Of a stretch of 7,378 bases of DNA, positions 6,690 through 7,378 are shown piece by piece (position 1 is the first letter of the stretch; each line of letters starts with the position of its first letter). The notes below the pieces were generated by a model that was given only the letters and a program-made list of their open reading frames with translations, ran no database searches and had not been told where the DNA came from. The position numbers and the translations under genes are program-made. Source of the stretch: Synergistaceae bacterium (GTDB lineage: Bacteria; Synergistota; Synergistia; Synergistales; Aminobacteriaceae); assembly GCA_017446645.1 (NCBI GenBank), contig JAFSQO010000034.1:1-7378 (forward strand), read 5' to 3'.

Positions 6690-7378
6690 ATGATTAATAT
6701 TAGAGATATTAAGACAATTTGTACTGCTCCTGAAGGAATTAATTTGCTCGTTGTCAAAGTCGAGACTTCGGAGCCTGGACTTTATGGGCTTGGCTGTGCA
6801 ACGTTTGCATATAGACACTTGGCAGTCAAGTTAGTGATTGATGAGTACCTGAAGCCTTTGTTAATTGGCCGTAATGTTCAGGCTATTAATGATTTGTGGC
6901 AGTTGATGAATCAAAATGCCTACTGGAGAAACGGACCGATAAGCAATAATGCTATTTCTGGAATTGACATGGCACTCTGGGACATCAAGGGAAAGCTCGC
7001 TAACATGCCCTGCTATGAGTTATTCGGAGGCAAATGCAGGGAAGCTGTTCCGGTCTACAGGCACGCAGACGGTAAAGATATTCATGAACTTCTCGACAAC
7101 ATGCAGCGTTACATCGACATGGGAGTCAAGACAATTCGAGTCCAGTCAGGCGGCTACGGCGGAGGAGATTACGGAGTTGCTCCTGCAAGTGCTCCGTTGA
7201 ATTCGCCCGAAGGAGTTTATCTTGACGGCAAAAAATACATTCGCGAGACCGTGAAGATTTTTGAGGCAGTGAGAAACAAATTCGGTGACTCAATCGGACT
7301 CGTTCATGATGTTCACGAGAGGATTGCCCCGTCAGACTGTGTGAGGCTTGCGAAGTTGTTAGAGCCTTACGATCTCAC
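6690..7378 (+). CDS. Enolase-superfamily sugar-acid dehydratase, RspA/mannonate-dehydratase-like (3' truncated)
   Basis: The frame is open from ATG 6690 to the window end, giving the first 229 residues of a protein normally about 400 long. Seen: N-terminal capping domain with YGLGCATF (32-39), AYWRNGPISNNAISGIDMALWD (77-98) and ELFGGKCRE (110-118); then the barrel begins with H125, R150, Y161, and the metal/base pair D207-H209 in LVHDVHER. These align with E. coli RspA and with mannonate dehydratase residues H122, R147, Y159, D210 and H212. The substrate-side Asn at position 37 of RspA is Ala40 here. The remaining metal-binding Glu residues are beyond the window. Known: this subgroup dehydrates D-mannonate or D-gluconate to 2-keto-3-deoxygluconate, some members weakly or not at all. 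Start is six bases after dctM with no clear Shine-Dalgarno, suggesting coupling. Confidence 0.9.
   Translation, partial: MINIRDIKTICTAPEGINLLVVKVETSEPGLYGLGCATFAYRHLAVKLVIDEYLKPLLIGRNVQAINDLWQLMNQNAYWRNGPISNNAISGIDMALWDIKGKLANMPCYELFGGKCREAVPVYRHADGKDIHELLDNMQRYIDMGVKTIRVQSGGYGGGDYGVAPASAPLNSPEGVYLDGKKYIRETVKIFEAVRNKFGDSIGLVHDVHERIAPSDCVRLAKLLEPYDL

Noticed and set aside
6949..7200. 83-codon open frame in another frame within the dehydratase gene
   Set aside because: The dehydratase frame is continuous and conserved over the same bases; this frame shows no motif.
1..7378. CRISPR arrays, transposase genes, tRNA or rRNA genes, toxin-antitoxin or phage modules
   Set aside because: Both strands were read; no direct-repeat array, transposase motif, tRNA-like fold or defence-type gene was found. 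The window is accounted for by metabolic and transport genes.

Overview
The window holds nine genes, all on the + strand. They form part of a sugar-acid (aldonate/uronate type) catabolic locus of an anaerobe-like, mid-GC bacterium. The tripartite TRAP transporter, strong AGGAGG ribosome sites and base composition would suit a gut or rumen Synergistota or Bacillota member, but nothing in the sequence fixes the taxon and that guess is weak. Both ends cut through genes.

Region 1 (1-3662) is the end of a gene set whose start lies outside the window. In order: the C-terminal 140 residues of an Ldh_2-family 2-oxoacid reductase resembling YiaK/DlgD; a YhcH/YiaL-family beta-barrel protein; a metal-dependent cyclase/kynurenine-formamidase-like hydrolase; a ketopantoate-reductase-family dehydrogenase; and a zinc MDR dehydrogenase resembling LgoD/RspB. 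A 123-base gap after the YiaL-like gene carries a GC-rich palindromic element. The last three genes are tightly coupled (TAATG overlap, then a 3-base gap). The region ends in a clear intrinsic terminator (3674-3714).

Region 2 (3746-7378) has its own sigma70-type promoter (TTGCCT, 17 bases, TATAAT) with an 11-base palindrome inside the spacer. It reads a complete TRAP transporter in the order solute-binding protein, small membrane subunit, large membrane subunit (dctP-dctQ-dctM), then the N-terminal 229 residues of an enolase-superfamily sugar-acid dehydratase (RspA/mannonate-dehydratase-like), cut by the window end.

Inferred working model: the TRAP system imports a sugar acid; the YhcH-like protein may interconvert or open ring forms; the cyclase-family hydrolase may open a lactone or similar ester; the three oxidoreductases move oxidation state around C2/C3/C5; and the dehydratase makes a 2-keto-3-deoxy acid. 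The gene content mixes parts of two known E. coli themes: yiaKLMNO (2,3-diketo-L-gulonate uptake and reduction) and rspAB (L-gulonate to D-mannonate to KDG). The extra cyclase and ketopantoate-reductase homologues do not belong to either, so the true substrate is open. No aldolase, kinase or regulator is visible here.
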